A stretch of DNA of 64,000 nt, taken from contig NC_069136.1 in assembly GCF_026914265.1 (NCBI RefSeq), positions 54,216,658-54,280,657 on the forward strand, in the 5' to 3' direction. Numbering within the stretch: the stretch's first letter is position 1; each line of letters begins with the position of its first letter. The notes under the pieces are model-generated. The model was not told where the DNA came from. It searched no databases and saw only the letters and a program-made list of their open reading frames with translations. This document shows positions 45,906-58,139 of this stretch, piece by piece. Source of the stretch: Mya arenaria (Eukaryota; Mollusca; Bivalvia; Myida; Myidae). Made by a program: the position numbers and the translations under genes.

Positions 45906-46264
45906 TACTTTAATGATGAGACTATTGGGAAAAAGAATCGTTGTATGAATAAATCGATTATCAGTCAATGGATCAAGCGTCATATCACTGTGCTTATGTT
46001 TTTAATTATCAAAAAAGCTTGATTTAAACGAAAACGCCTTTTTCATACCCGTCATATTTACTATTCAGATGTTGTTTGATTTTTAATAAAGTTGAACTAA
46101 TTTAAACAATTAATTGTTTTATCAAAATCAATTGACCAGACTAAATAAAAATCAGAGGTCTGAGACGCTTGAAATGTTGCTCACCGATGAATCGCTATCA
46201 TTTTTTTCTGAGTACGTTCATTCTACCAGAGTGACTAAAAATTTAGCTGTTGCATAGATATTAC

Positions 46265-47510
46265 ACGACAGTGAGAGCAAAAGACGATCTAGGAAGTGGC
46301 TGACCAAGGGTCTTGATACCGCAATAAGACGCCAAATATCAGAACGACTCACCTCAGAAACTGATTCAAACCAGTCACAAAAACCGCACGTCGCATTGTT
46401 GGTGCACCTGGGTAAGAGTTTTCATATGTCCAATAGATCACCTTCTATTTCTCATCAATAGAAGTGTGTATACTTTTACAAGTCCGATTTTAATTTTGTC
46501 CGAAAACCCTTGGAATTGAGGTATTATTTAAGGAAAGCACAACTCAAGACTTCTCATATAATAGATAAATTATAATTAATATGAAAAGAAACAAAAAAAT
46601 CAAAATTTAACATATACCATCTAAAACAGATATGTTCGTGTATTATATTCAACATGCTAAATGATACGCGTTATTCGTTTTAATGAAATTAGCTTTATTT
46701 AAAAAAAAACACAATATCATTACTGTTTTCCATATTCAATACGTAACAAGTTTTAGCATTATTTATATTTTGAATAAAAAAAGCTTCATTTTGAACTTCA
46801 TTCAAAATCTTTAATGCTTAATATAGTTTTTTTGCAATCGTATCATCAATGAAGGGACAGGCCTGTCGACAACTAAAACGATGGAGACGTCCATATGTCG
46901 GTCAAGTTCTCTGTTCAAGGCATCATCAGGACCGGTGCGCTTGGTGTCGACGTCACTGCAATGGCATTAAGTCATGGCGCTTTTAACCAGTCGAAAGGGG
47001 ATGATCGGCTACTTGTGTGGTGATGACCAGGAGGGTCCAATGCATATTATTGCGTAAAGAAAGTTGACATTTGGAGGAAGAACGGTTTATGTCTGGAGAT
47101 GTATTACAGACTTCGATAAATTTGGCCTTGTTATTCTCACCGGGAATGTTAATCTTATCACGTACATAGAAGAGGTGTAAAGACCATTGGTTTTTCCTTA
47201 TATGAGTAGTTTTCTACCGTGTTTTGCAGCACGATATTGCAGGTCTGCATAACGGTCATAGAATTACGATATACCTGCAACAGGTAAAGATCCATGTTCT
47301 TTGGTGGCCAGCTAACTCCCCTGACCTCAATCCGTTTGAGAATATCTTGAGTATGCTGGGCAGTCAGTTAGCCAATGTCAACATCCACCGTCTAATGCAG
47401 CCGAATTACTTGTTGCGTTAGTTTAAAAAATGGTATGCATCTCTACAGGAATATATTCGAGCAGTTATCCGATCCATGGGGGGGCGTTAAGGAGGTGTTG
47501 TATTTTATGT
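46265..47510 (+). mobile_element. Decayed Tc1/mariner-type transposase, interrupted
   Basis: The N-terminal part at about 46275-46420 reads RRSRKWLTKGLDTAIRRQ, then after a shift HLRN*FKPVTKTARRIVGAP, the DNA-binding region. From about 46880 the catalytic part follows: RWRRPYVGQVLCSRHHQDRC, AWCRRHCNGI; FGGRTVYVWRCITDFDKFGL (about 47073); VLQHDIAGLHNGHR; and WWPANSPDLNPFENILSMLG (47305 on), the third-acidic-residue block of DD34E-type enzymes. The asparagine usual after LQHD is missing (LQHDIAGLHN). About 430 bp of AT-rich sequence splits the two halves. Terminal repeats were not identified. Confidence 0.85.
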
Positions 47511-48340
47511 ATTGATGCCCAGGGACGACGTATCCCATATTACTCAGTCTGTGATTTGAGTGCTTTTTACGAGTGATTAAATGCTATATGTTTGATCTCT
47601 ATATACCTTGTTCGATTGCGCAGAGAAAATAATGTATACCGGGATCGGTCGCACAATTAAACGAGTTTTCATTTGAGTTGACAAGACAAAAAAGTGGCTG
47701 CGCGTTTTTGCATAGTGTTTTGGCGTATATCAAGACAGAAATTAAGCATTGTAGTTTCTCCGAATCAATTCAGCATAAATGGGAATGTTACATACGGTTA
47801 TTTAATTTATAAAACTGAAAACAAACATTTGTTTGACGTTCACAATCAAATAATAAAGTGTTTTAGTAGTTGGCTTGTCTCGGTCTAAATACACTGAAGT
47901 TTGCGGGATTTGTTGGCCGCAAAATTTTTGATAATCGATGGAATGTCAACTTCGTGGACCTTGAAATAGAGCTTGAGATTGAAATATGGCTTGAGTTGAC
48001 ATTCTCTCGTTAGCCCTGCAGGAGCCTTGGTACATTGTAGTTCTTTACTCTGCGCCTAACACTAAATGAGTGTTCAGCGGTTGTCGACGTCGATGGCATT
48101 GTCGACACAAGAATCAGCACTGCACGATACAATCCTTTGTTGGCGAACGGCAGCTGAAACCCCCCATGTAAACACGCCATTTAGTCTGAAGTAAAATATG
48201 TAAAGTGTATTCAATATTTCCACATTCCTAATATGAGTAGTGGCTGTATTTTGTGTTGAGGCAATCACGACGTAATGCTGTTTAAGTGCCATAAGTTATA
48301 TGACAAGTATACAACTTTCTTTGGTTAAAAACAGTATCGG
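47511..48340. other. Intergenic, no gene seen
   Basis: No supported feature; may include the 3' end of the Tc1-like element. Confidence 0.35.
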
Positions 48341-48503
48341 GTGTACCAGAAAGCACAGTATTACCCTTTCAATGTCGAGCACTAGACAAAAGTGCAGATG
48401 GTACCTTATTTTTACATATTTCGGTTTAACGCGGCCGGTATTTGAACCCGCGACCTCGGCACCCAAGGCAAACGCTCTTTACCAGTGAACTATCGGGTGG
48501 GCA
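48340..48503 (-). mobile_element. tRNA-derived SINE
   Basis: On the minus strand the head (48501 down to about 48428) has an A-box-like GTTCACTGGTAAAGAGC and a B-box-like GGTCGCGGGTTCAAATACCG. A body with GGTACCATCTGCAC, TAGTGCTCGACATTGAAAGG and a GGTACACC end follows. Stem pairing for a real tRNA is poor. The head plus conserved body is the usual layout of mollusc tRNA-SINEs. Confidence 0.7.
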
Positions 48504-50080
48504 TGTATTGTTATATTGTGCAACTTGACACTTCCATAAATTTCAATTGTGCACTTCTGGGTTTCTTCCTGTATTATTGATTTTATTATTAACAATACTA
48601 TAATATGTATGCGCATCATACCTTCCAGCGGCTTGTTTCCTCCACTTACACTTTAAACGATTGGTTAATGTCGACCTTGTTTGTTTCCAACAACTGGTCA
48701 CGCAATGCATTGCCGTGACGACCAATATGATTGCAAACGAAGCTCCGCTACACAGAGCTGATCATTCCGTCAGCAGTTGGTCTTTAAACACAAGACCGTT
48801 CTCTTCAAAAGAAGAAGACATGGACCATTAAAGATCAAAGTCTTACATATCTGCATGTACATGACTCGAGTATGAATAATTAGTTAATAATCTTATTGAT
48901 AACATGAGACCTTACCGACCGGTTCACTGTGTCGTTGTCGCCTAGCTTGACGGGAAATATGTGGCTAAACATCGAAACGGCCGGCAGTATCCGTTTCTTT
49001 GCAAAAACAACTTTACCTTGAGATAAATGGTCGGAGTCCTAGTGCTACTAAGAATGTGTTCGGATGTGACATGGGCGTTGATGAAATTAAACCGTATTAT
49101 GGCGGCAATGAATTAGTTGCCATCTTTATCACCATCTTCTTGATGCGTATATATCTAATCGGATTACATCATGGGTGTCATACTTTTCAAGTGTCCAAGA
49201 TCAAGATACTCATTTTAAGGTTTGAGGACATTTTCAGAGTTATTTACATTTATTTAGTGGACGTTTTATCTGACTCTCCCCCTACTAAGGTAGATTCCCG
49301 TTCAAAATAGCCGTCTTTGTTTTTTCAAGACATTTGTAATTTTCACGTAATATCAACACCATAATACCACTAGACATTTTTTAACGACAAGAGTTAAAAA
49401 GAATGGTTACACACAACCATTTTTTGGTACGACCCTAAAATAATGTTTCCAAAACTTGGTTTTTAATAGTGTGTGTGTGTGTGTGTGTTGGAGGGTGGGG
49501 GGGGGGTACTGAAACTACTGTTTCGACTAAATGAAGGGGGAAATGAAATGAATCGAGAATAAGAAATAAAAGGAAAATAACAGTTTTAAATGGCTAATGT
49601 CAAAATTTATTCAAACAACTCTTTCATCCAATTTCATTTAAAATTATGTGTTCAGGGTAAATCATTTAAGAAAATGTTAATATAAATATAAATATAAAAA
49701 AATCAAGTTCAACTGTTTTACTTACTGAAGCCAATCTGAGCCGAAAATAAGTTGATGTTGAAAAGATAATAATAAAATAATATTATAATGTTGTGGGAAA
49801 TAAAAAACAAACAAACAACATTTATCAATAATGAATTATTATCAGAAGTTAAAGTAAGAGCTCTTATTTGGGAAAACCCTTGTTAAGTTCGAATTTGAAC
49901 TTTGTTATTGTTTCACCATTGTGTAAATTTCGCACGAAATAGTTTTTCTATGTATGACCGTTTAAAATGTGAATGAATTAAGCTTCCTTTTTTAAAAATA
50001 AAAATAAGGTAAAAAACACATTTCAGTCCAATCCAGCAAAATGAAGAAGCCATGGTGATACTTATGGAATGAAAATACTT
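48504..50080. other. Intergenic, no gene seen
   Basis: Contains a GT microsatellite at 49469. The plus frame 48999-49310 (103 codons) has no recognisable domain or splice support. Confidence 0.4.
49469..49488. repeat. GT dinucleotide microsatellite
   Basis: Ten GT units, followed by a G-rich tract (49490-49506). Confidence 0.95.
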
Positions 50081-50345
50081 TATTTACTGCAAGATGTAGT
50101 ATATATTTATCAAAACGAGTTCTTGTTTTAACTCAATGATATATTGCAAACAAAAACATCTTGCCACAAACAAAAAAGAACATCCAAATAATTCTTAAAA
50201 AATATCAACATATCGTAGAAAATACATATGAAAATTCAAACATTTTGTAAATTCCACACAACCATCAATATAAAAAGTTAATTTCGAAAAGCAGAAAAAT
50301 ATCGGTTAATCACGTTTTGAAAAATAATATTTAAAACTGATACAT
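50080..50345 (-). other. Duplicated 3' flank of the J-protein pseudogene
   Basis: Forward-strand words CGAGTTCTTGTTTTAACTCA, ATATTGCAAAC, AAAAAAGAACATCCAAATAA, AATATCAACA and TTTCGAAAAGCAGAAAAATA match 30120-30240 and 30695-30720 beside the live J-protein gene. So the duplication covered more than the coding region. About 870 bp (roughly 50420-51290) is extra here compared with the live copy. Confidence 0.6.
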
Positions 50346-51355
50346 TTTGGAATTTCCGTTTGAGTTTATTGTTCACGTATTTCTGATTGTCACTGTTCAT
50401 ATACAACCGATCATATTATATTAAATAGAAAGTCTAAGGATTTAAATCAGAACATATTAGTATTCATGAAAGCAATAATAACATGCATCGTATAAAAACA
50501 AAATTAATAAAATAATCATACGCGTGATGCTTATGGAGTTAAGTGTACATTTGAATGTTTAATCTTACAAAATAAAAAAAAAACATGTGTCAACTTTTAT
50601 GCCATTATGTGAGCATACCAGACTTTAAACACAGTAAATTGTTGGTATGTATTCATAGTTTTGTTTAATAACCTGACAATTTGGGTTTATTTGGCATAAG
50701 GTGGCCTACGAATTAATTGTTGCCATGTGTGACCGATGCTGCCAACTGTTGTACACTTGCTTTTACCATAAACTACCATGTGTATTTTCAGAATGAAATA
50801 TTACAATGAAAACAAACCGGACAAGCCCAGAAGTAAAACATCAAATATAAAACAATTTTAGGACAATACGGTCAGGGCCAAAATAACATTTGAAAGGCGT
50901 TTTGATGGTGCACGGGGTAAACTAATTTATATCACATCACAAAGTTTATATATAACACGACACTTATCTAAACAATTATCACAATTTATAAGATAAGCCT
51001 TATTGGAGCTAGCACTACATTGAAGAATAAAGTTAAACTAAATGATAAACTTATCAAGTTGGAGCAACAGTTCCAACGTTTAAAGAGCACGATGCATTCA
51101 TTCAGTTAAACCAAGGTTTAAAGCTCATCATTTTATCTAATACTAAATGCATCGTTGTACTAACCAAGAGGATAAACACATTTGAATTATAATAAAACGA
51201 CAGTAAATATTACATGTCTTTAAAATATATTTTATCAAATGATGTTTGTATTAACCTTACTGCTTGCTTGTCTCTTTTCTGTGCTATGTTGTTGATTTAC
51301 TATCTCTGTTGTTCTTCAGTTGTTATTGTATGTTTCATCATAAGCCAATCATATT

Positions 51356-52366
51356 TTAAAAATATATGATAAAATGGCTTAAAGCGGCTTTTTTAGGTTC
51401 ATCCCTTGCTGTGCGTATAATGGCCAAGGAGTACTGTAGTTTCAGCCATTTCATCTTGTCGCCACCTTTGTCAGGATGATACTGCAAAGCAAGCTTTCGA
51501 TATTGCGTGTTTATTTCACTGTTCGAGCTTGATGGAGGCACTCCCAAATAACGATACGCATTTTCTAGAACCTCTGAGTTCGGAAGACCAAAGAACCATT
51601 GTGTTAAACGATCGGCCAACAACTGAGCTCCAGTTGTAGTAATTGCACTAAATACGGTAGCCCCTGCTACCATCCCGATTGCTCCACCGACAGGACCAGC
51701 GATCGCAGAACCAATGTGCCGAACCAACTACTTCGCCTCCTAAACCACCAACGATTCCAGATGCAGCTGCTACCCCGCAATAACACATCGATTCCCTGAA
51801 ATGTCACCTTTCCACCAACGATATATATCATATGTGATAACAACTGCAACCATAGCGGCAAGATCCAAGGATTTTCTCACAACAGCCACTGACTTTCTAG
51901 CTGATTTTACCAAGCTCCGTATGTCAGATGAACCGTACGATGATTTAAGGAATGCTTTCAAATCGGTGTACTGCGTCTTACTTAGATGTGTGATTGCGTT
52001 CATAAAGCTAGCATGCGACCCACTGATAAGACTGTGAGAAGAGACGGAAACAGCCCATTTCTGACCACTATTTTCCAAAACATTTTCCTCTTCCATCATA
52101 AGCTCATTCCATATGTCATGCATCATTTGCCTAAACCCTGCATTTTGTTCTATGGTTTTAGTATCTTCCACTAGACGCATCACCATACTTTTAAACAAAT
52201 CATCTCTGTCAAGAAGCATCAGAAGTGCGCGTATATAGGGTTCCCTTTCTTCTTTTCCGCAATTTAAAAGAAAAAACAGAGTTCTGGAGAAATTTTCAGG
52301 TTCGTTCCCGAGAACTTCCCTAAATTTCGGTTGTATTTTAGGTAGTACGTTGTCATCCATCTGCAA
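51356..52366 (-). pseudogene. J-domain membrane protein, broken paralogue
   Basis: Paralogue of 30887-31864. The N-terminal part (from ATG 52366) reads clearly: NEPENFSRTLFFLLNCGKEE, LMLLDRDDLFKSMVMRLVED, then a hydrophobic stretch and YRWWKGDISGNRCVI. There a net loss of about 13 bp changes frame and brings a TAG (51768-51770). The glycine-zipper part AASGIVGGLGGEVVGSA is readable in the shifted frame. One extra base near 51720 then restores the first frame, in which GSAIAGPVGGAIG, a J domain with YHPDKGGD and a C-terminal extension are intact. The two shifts sum to about -12 bp. Only some 50 bp are out of frame, so decay looks recent; a sequencing error or a short intron is less likely but possible. 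Confidence 0.85.
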
Positions 52367-52480
52367 TATATTTTGCTGTTACAATAGTGAACCACTAAGT
52401 TTAAACAACGATACTGCATCTAAGATAGGTGCGGGTCAAATACTAAAACAGATATTAACACTGAAAGTCAAGCTAGCTAT

Positions 52481-53734
52481 ATGAAGAGCATAGGGACATG
52501 TATCTAATGAAGAGATTTTATTGTGTTAATTTTGTTATATATCTTGTTTCCTTGATAAAGTTAAATACACCTGTATTCTGCATTAATAGGCAAATAAGAT
52601 AATTTTTGGGCTAATTACGTTCCAGAGATAAGGTTTGGTAACCGAGTGTGTTTGTTAAAACATTTCCGAGAAGTTCATTTGAAAATAGTTGTTATAATAA
52701 AATAAATATATAAAGATCTTGTTAAGATGTCAATACTTGTTATAATACATCAGTTGTGCGTGGTGATCATGCACATTTCATCAGATTGAATTGCGAGCAT
52801 TATCTAATTGCATTGAGGTTAAGCCAATGCTGTTAAACACTGATATTTGCATAGATGATTATTGGATTCAATTTTGGTTTATAAGGGAGAAATACTTCCG
52901 AAATATTTTAGGTGGGATTAATCAGAACTTACTAAAAGACTCATGGTATACAGCACTATTGACTATAAATCAAAATGATTGGTTAAATATAGAATTAATC
53001 ATTAGTTCCGACTCTTAAAATAGCTCACTCTTAGTTTCCACTCTCTGAAACTTTCTGTCATATGTAAAGATTAAAAGATCAATGTGCACTTGAAAATGTT
53101 ATAATTTCCTGTCAAATAAAGATTGACCGCTACAAGACAAGGAATATTATGCATCAACCAAAATAGTTCAACTGGTAAATGGTGGGGTTACCGCTTTGGC
53201 ATTTAAACACGCCCAGTAGCAAACACGGCAAAATGTACTAGCAAGAGATACACAAAATGTACTGAATTTGTGGTGACCCTGGGCAAAATATTCTGCTTTC
53301 AATCAATATATTTAGTACATTAGGACCTTAATCTTGATACGCAGGAAGAAAACTCAGACAAAAGAATCACAGATTTGTTTGGTTCAAAAGGTCAATTACT
53401 AATGAACTCACGGACATAGGAACCTCATCCTTAGTAGGCAGTTTGAACTCTACGAGCGGTAATTGATAACAGTATTTCAATAAGGTGATCAAGCCATTAA
53501 TCCACACCATTCTATTAAAATTAATTTAGTGTTTGGTATTGTATTTAATTTTACTATCTTTTACATTAACAGTTTGATATAATAACACATTTTTTATCTA
53601 GTCCAAGTTTCCATTTAAATGTTTTCGGTATCGAAATAAGCGAAATTGCATCGTTATGAGGTAACAAAGGACTATTGTAAGTTCGCCACTGTTAAAAAGG
53701 ATAAAAAGGGTTGTATATAATAAAACACAGTGTA
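52481..53734. other. Intergenic, no gene seen
   Basis: No supported exon. Short frames (for example 52791-53018) show no known domain. Confidence 0.4.
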
Positions 53735-54235
53735 TATACCAAAATATGTCCATGCATGAAAAAGTTACAGCCCGGACAAGACCGCCTTCACTCTATGTCA
53801 TAATATGCACCATTTCATTGTAATGAAACAATACGTTTGACCTTAACCTAAGAGTTCGAGATACAGGTCGTTCACGCTAAACGTCGACTTGGTATGTCGA
53901 GCTCATCTTGCAAGATATTTCAATATATGTGTATACCGGAGAAAGTAACAGCCTGAACAAAACCACCTATACTATACTTGCCGTCTTTGTATGTCGAACA
54001 CATGTGTAAAGCTATTTTAAAATGTGTCTAAACAAGACAAAGTAAAAACCAGGACTTGACCACCTATACTCAATGTTTTTCTATGCAGCATTCCATAGTA
54101 AATGATTACTGAGCATGACTTTGACCTTAGAGGTAGCGACATGGTTCTTGCATGCAACACGCCGTCTTAATATGTCGACCACATGATGCAAGCTAATTTT
54201 AAAGTGACACTCTTATTCAAAATCAATACATAAAA
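53735..54235. repeat. Dispersed repeat array (AAAGTTACAGCCCGGACAAG family)
   Basis: Repeated blocks: ATGCATGAAAAAGTTACAGC and CCGGACAAGACCGCC (53753), GAGAAAGTAACAGCCTGAAC and AAAACCACC (53938), GACAAAGTAAAAACCAGGAC and TTGACCACC (54038). Between them are GACCTTAGAGGTAGCGACAT, CACGCCGTCTTAATATGTCG and ATGCAAGCTAATTTTAAA words. Same family as 29270-29775; a further partial copy is near 54575 (CTTACAGTCTGGACACG). Confidence 0.7.
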
Positions 54236-54659
54236 AAATGTTTTAAAATACCCATTTTGACTGATAATCCTTTAACTACTTACTAAATAATACATTTATG
54301 GAAAATATAAATTACTGAAAACAAGATGGTAACCGTGAATTTAATAGCAGAAAGCGCAAAAATATTAAATGATTGGTGAATGTTTAAAGATTTACTTTGG
54401 TCTACTATAGTCTCACTAGGTAGAAATATCGTGTTTTATGCTAATTCCTTCCAAATTAAACTCGGTATTCTTCATAAGAACCACTGTTTTTGACATTTAT
54501 TCATCCTTTTTGGAATATTAAAACAATATTTAAATCTTATGTGGGAGTAAGAGTTCATCAGGCCATATAAGAAAAACTTACAGTCTGGACACGTGAAATT
54601 TAGCCGCACGCCAGGACCGACGGTGCGATTTTTATATACCCAAGATCGGGGCCATAATC

Positions 54660-54860
54660 CATGATAAACATACCTAGTTTTTATATAAAGTATGCATGCA
54701 CTGTGCTGTTTGTTGAGTTTTGTGCTGATCTTCCATGTTTCTAGTTTGTGAATTTTTGTGTTTGTGTTAAATGTTTCTGGCGTTTACCCAGTGCAAACCG
54801 GGAGTATGTTTAAACCTTTTGCTACTGAGCTTGTTTCTGTAGTTTTTCACATAAGTTTAA
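54660..54860 (+). mobile_element. Dispersed non-autonomous repeat, second plus-strand copy
   Basis: TATGCATGCACTGTGCTGTT, TTTTGTGCTGATC, GGCGTTTACCCAGTGCAAAC, TATGTTTAAACCTTTTGCTA and CTGAGCTTGTTTCTGTAG align with 38560-38730; the first ~100 bp of the 38460 copy are missing. Confidence 0.75.
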
Positions 54861-55060
54861 TATGTCTTTGTAAATGTATTATATTAATAGTCTTACTTAA
54901 CGAACTTAAACACTTAAACAATTAAAACTACTATTCAAATGTATACCCTTAGAAACATTAATACAACGAATTATGACATGTATGCGTAAGGCCATACCAA
55001 ATAGTCTTTACGTTTAGCGTCAACGAAAAGCTTACTAGAAATCCTAGAATAAAATTGTTA

Positions 55061-55100
55061 AAAAGTACCAAAATGTCAAAAAAATGTGGCGGAGACATTT
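55061..55100 (-). repeat. Inverted copy of the SINE tail at 55843
   Basis: Reverse-complemented, this stretch reads GTCTCCGCCACATTTTTTTG then ACATTTTGGTACTTTTTAAC, matching GTCTCCGCAACATTTTTTTG and ACGTTTTGGTACTTTTTTAC at 55840-55880. It is probably the 3' part of a second SINE copy in opposite orientation about 780 bp away. Confidence 0.7.
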
Positions 55101-55774
55101 GATATCAGAAAATCATTCCCTTTGTGTGATTCCCATTGTCAACAAAAATAACTACATGAACATTTTTATTTGGACCCATCCAGTAGTGGAAAACTATCTT
55201 TCAACTGAGAATGGTCCGGAATGGAAGCTCTGGTGTCTTTAATTCTTCAGATGAGCTTTTACTGTGAGTAGTCTGTATTGAAACTCTGATTGAGTTTGAT
55301 CAATGGAGAAATTGAGACTTTGTTGTGTGTAGATGCTAGGAGTCTGATGGGTCAACATGGTTAGAGCAAACGTAGCTAGTGGTATTCAGGGAATTCCTCT
55401 TAAGAACTGCGAATGTGCAGTGGTTCTCTGATAAAACTAATTATAGAAGCAAATACCATGGACTTGGGCCGTGCAATAAACATCTTAAAGCAACTGTGCA
55501 CCAGATTATCAATTTGCAAAAAAGTAGAAAATTGTCGAAAACTGACATAAACTTGGTATTAATGTATACAATGCATTGAAACTTACTAACTGAAATACCA
55601 CATAGTTTACAATTAATTTAAGTTTAGCATTTATTTCGTATTTTTCCATTAAAAAAGATTACTGGGCATGTCTACCTTGTAAAATTCATTCCTTATGCGT
55701 GATTGTCTAGTCGATGTTATCACGTGATATTACCAAGTTAGGCATATAGCTTAAATATTCTACTTACTTGATAT

Positions 55775-55885
55775 GAGCTTTCGTAGCCCAGTGGATACAA
55801 CACTGGACTGCAATTCTGGCGACACGGGTTCGAACCCGGTCTCCGCAACATTTTTTTGACGTTTTGGTACTTTTTTACAATTATG
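55775..55885 (+). mobile_element. tRNA-like SINE head with Pol III boxes
   Basis: A-box TAGCCCAGTGGATACAACAC and B-box GGGTTCGAACCCGG are near-consensus. The anticodon loop would read CTGCAAT (GCA, Cys). The sequence before the D arm cannot pair with CTCCGCA at the 3' side, and the T stem has a mismatch, so it is not a working tRNA gene. A T7 run follows at 55851. The tail is shared in inverted orientation at 55061-55100, which supports a SINE. Confidence 0.65.
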
Positions 55886-58139
55886 ATATCAAAGCGTAAC
55901 ACATTCTATTAAATAATTGTCATATGATTCGTTACAGAAAAAAAACTTTTTTTTGGGTGCCAATCTGGTGTACAGTCCCTTTAATTGATGTCAGAGAATA
56001 AAAATTTGCAATGGTTTTTACTTAATGATGTATTAAAACGTTTTAAGAAAGAATTATTCGTTATTATGTTGATGACTTTATTAGATAGTTATTGTTATAC
56101 AATCATTTTGCTTAATCATTTTATTAATCAAAGGAAACGATAGTCCGGAGTAAAACATATACAAATAAATACTAGATAAGCAGTTTTCTATATAAAACAG
56201 ACCGCTTAGAAAAGATTTCAAGCAATAGATAGTTCGTTGTAGTTATATGTTTTGATAAGAGAAGTTGGGTTTGTTTAAGGTGAAAATACTCGTATTAGTT
56301 TAAACTTATTTATTTTACAACAAAAGTGAAACAAGTTATTTCAACTTATATTAATCACTCTCGTTGGCACGATGTTGCGCATTACAGCTTTAAACATAAG
56401 ATACAAAATCTAACGTATCTTGTACATTATGTCATAGATTAAATAAAAATCAAACATAACATACTATGTGTTAAAATGGAAAATGAAGTACGATATATAG
56501 AGCTCTTTAAACTAGTTTGTTATGTTATCAACCATTATTAGCTGTGATCAAGGTATTTTTCCGCTATTCTTAGCTCGCTAATAGAATTTTGACATAGCAG
56601 TTTTTGGAATCTCGATGATGTTTTTTCGTTTAAATTAAATTAAAACTCAAATGACACGGTAGCAGTTAATCACGATTTATCATACAACTTTAGCCATAAC
56701 ATTAAAATTAGAGTATTAATGCACTCAACGCGTAAGGAAGCTTTTCAGTCGAAAAACAAAGTATTAACAATCTGGCTGATAGTGGTACTGGGATATTATA
56801 AGTAACGAGGTTAGTTTGCGACCCGATATGGAGCAAAGGAAACCCTGCGCCCCGTATATCCCATATCGGGTCACCTACTTACCCCGTATTGTATATATCA
56901 TGTCGATAACCTGTTTACAAGTTCAAATGTTAATTTAGTGAAGCAATAATGAAGAATAAGGTATCACCGCGTAAGCAAGTCCTTTACAAAAGCGATTAAA
57001 CAAATATATTTTTTATATCATGCTAAAAGACTTAAAGAAATGAGAAAAAAAACTTAATGTTTTATGGTTATAACTAAAATGGTGATGATTAAATCTTTTT
57101 TAAGAAGTGTACTATGCATATTACTTTAAAGGATTCTTTTCATAAAGAACGTATTGAAACTAGTTTTTATCAGACAAGTGCTTCAGTATAAAGTAAAAAT
57201 ATTTACCTTTATGATTTAATTTGTTCAACTATCTTACAACATCAATGCAATTTTAATGATACGTATTTGTCACATGGTAACTTCCTATGGCGATCTAAGG
57301 TTTCGTTGTATAAGTAGTCTGATATCAGTGTTGTCATACCATGTGGTTTGTGACGTCACAAATTGATATTCATATCATGTTCTAGTTCTGAATCTGATTT
57401 ATACGTGGCAAAGTTCATTACTGGCTTTTAAACAACGAGCAGGGAGTGCGCTTAACTAATTTTCTTAATGACAGTTTGAAAGAGTTCACGTAATCAATAT
57501 GTACTATCTATATGTACTTAACTTTGAAATCGGGGACACATTATACACTTATTTAACAGTTGTGTTAGTAACCGTACACACTGTAGTCTCTGGTGGAGGG
57601 AAAGACATCTGAAGAAGACGGCCCGAGGCCGATAAGCCATAGTCAACTATTCCCGAGAGCAATATTTCATATTGTAATCCTCGACACCAAGGAACAACAG
57701 TTTTGACCGTTACCAAAACAAATTGATAGCAATCATGTAAATAAGCAACACTGACATATCAATATTTGTATAACGAATCAGGCAATACTTTGCCGGTTAA
57801 ACTCTAATACTTTTTCAATTGTTTCCTAACGTTATAGATATATAATAGTTTTACTCATAAAGATAGACATTATACTAGTGTGGACTCTGAATGGCTCGTA
57901 AACGTTTTTTTGTTAATTGCTAGAAGCTGGTTATTTTTCTCTGTCGAGGTCAAGGTTGCACTGTAAGGGAATACTTTGATGTCAAGGTCACACTGGTATC
58001 GGAAAAAAATCCAGTCACTTTTTAATATTGCTTAGCACAAAGCATTTGGTGTTGTTATTTACTTATTTCTCGACACTGTTTGTATTTACGTAGCCATCAA
58101 GTGGTTAACATTTAAAGTATTAAATCATAATACTGTTAA
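55886..58139. other. Intergenic, no gene seen
   Basis: AT-rich. Contains the hairpin at 56820. A conserved-looking GGCCCGAGGCCGATAAGCC at 57631 may be a mobile-element end but I could not assign it. Confidence 0.4.
56820..56872. repeat. 12-bp perfect inverted repeat (hairpin)
   Basis: GACCCGATATGG at 56820-56831 and CCATATCGGGTC at 56861-56872, around a 29-bp GC-richer loop that itself contains CCCCGTATATCC, echoed by CCCCGTATTGTATATA at 56882. Confidence 0.8.

Noticed and set aside
55775..55848. Functional tRNA-Cys gene
   Set aside because: Pol III boxes and a GCA anticodon loop are present, but the acceptor stem does not pair and the tail is repeated, so a SINE is the better reading.
57600..57700. 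GGCCCGAGGCCGATAAGCC block resembling retroelement 3' ends
   Set aside because: Too short to assign to a family without a search.
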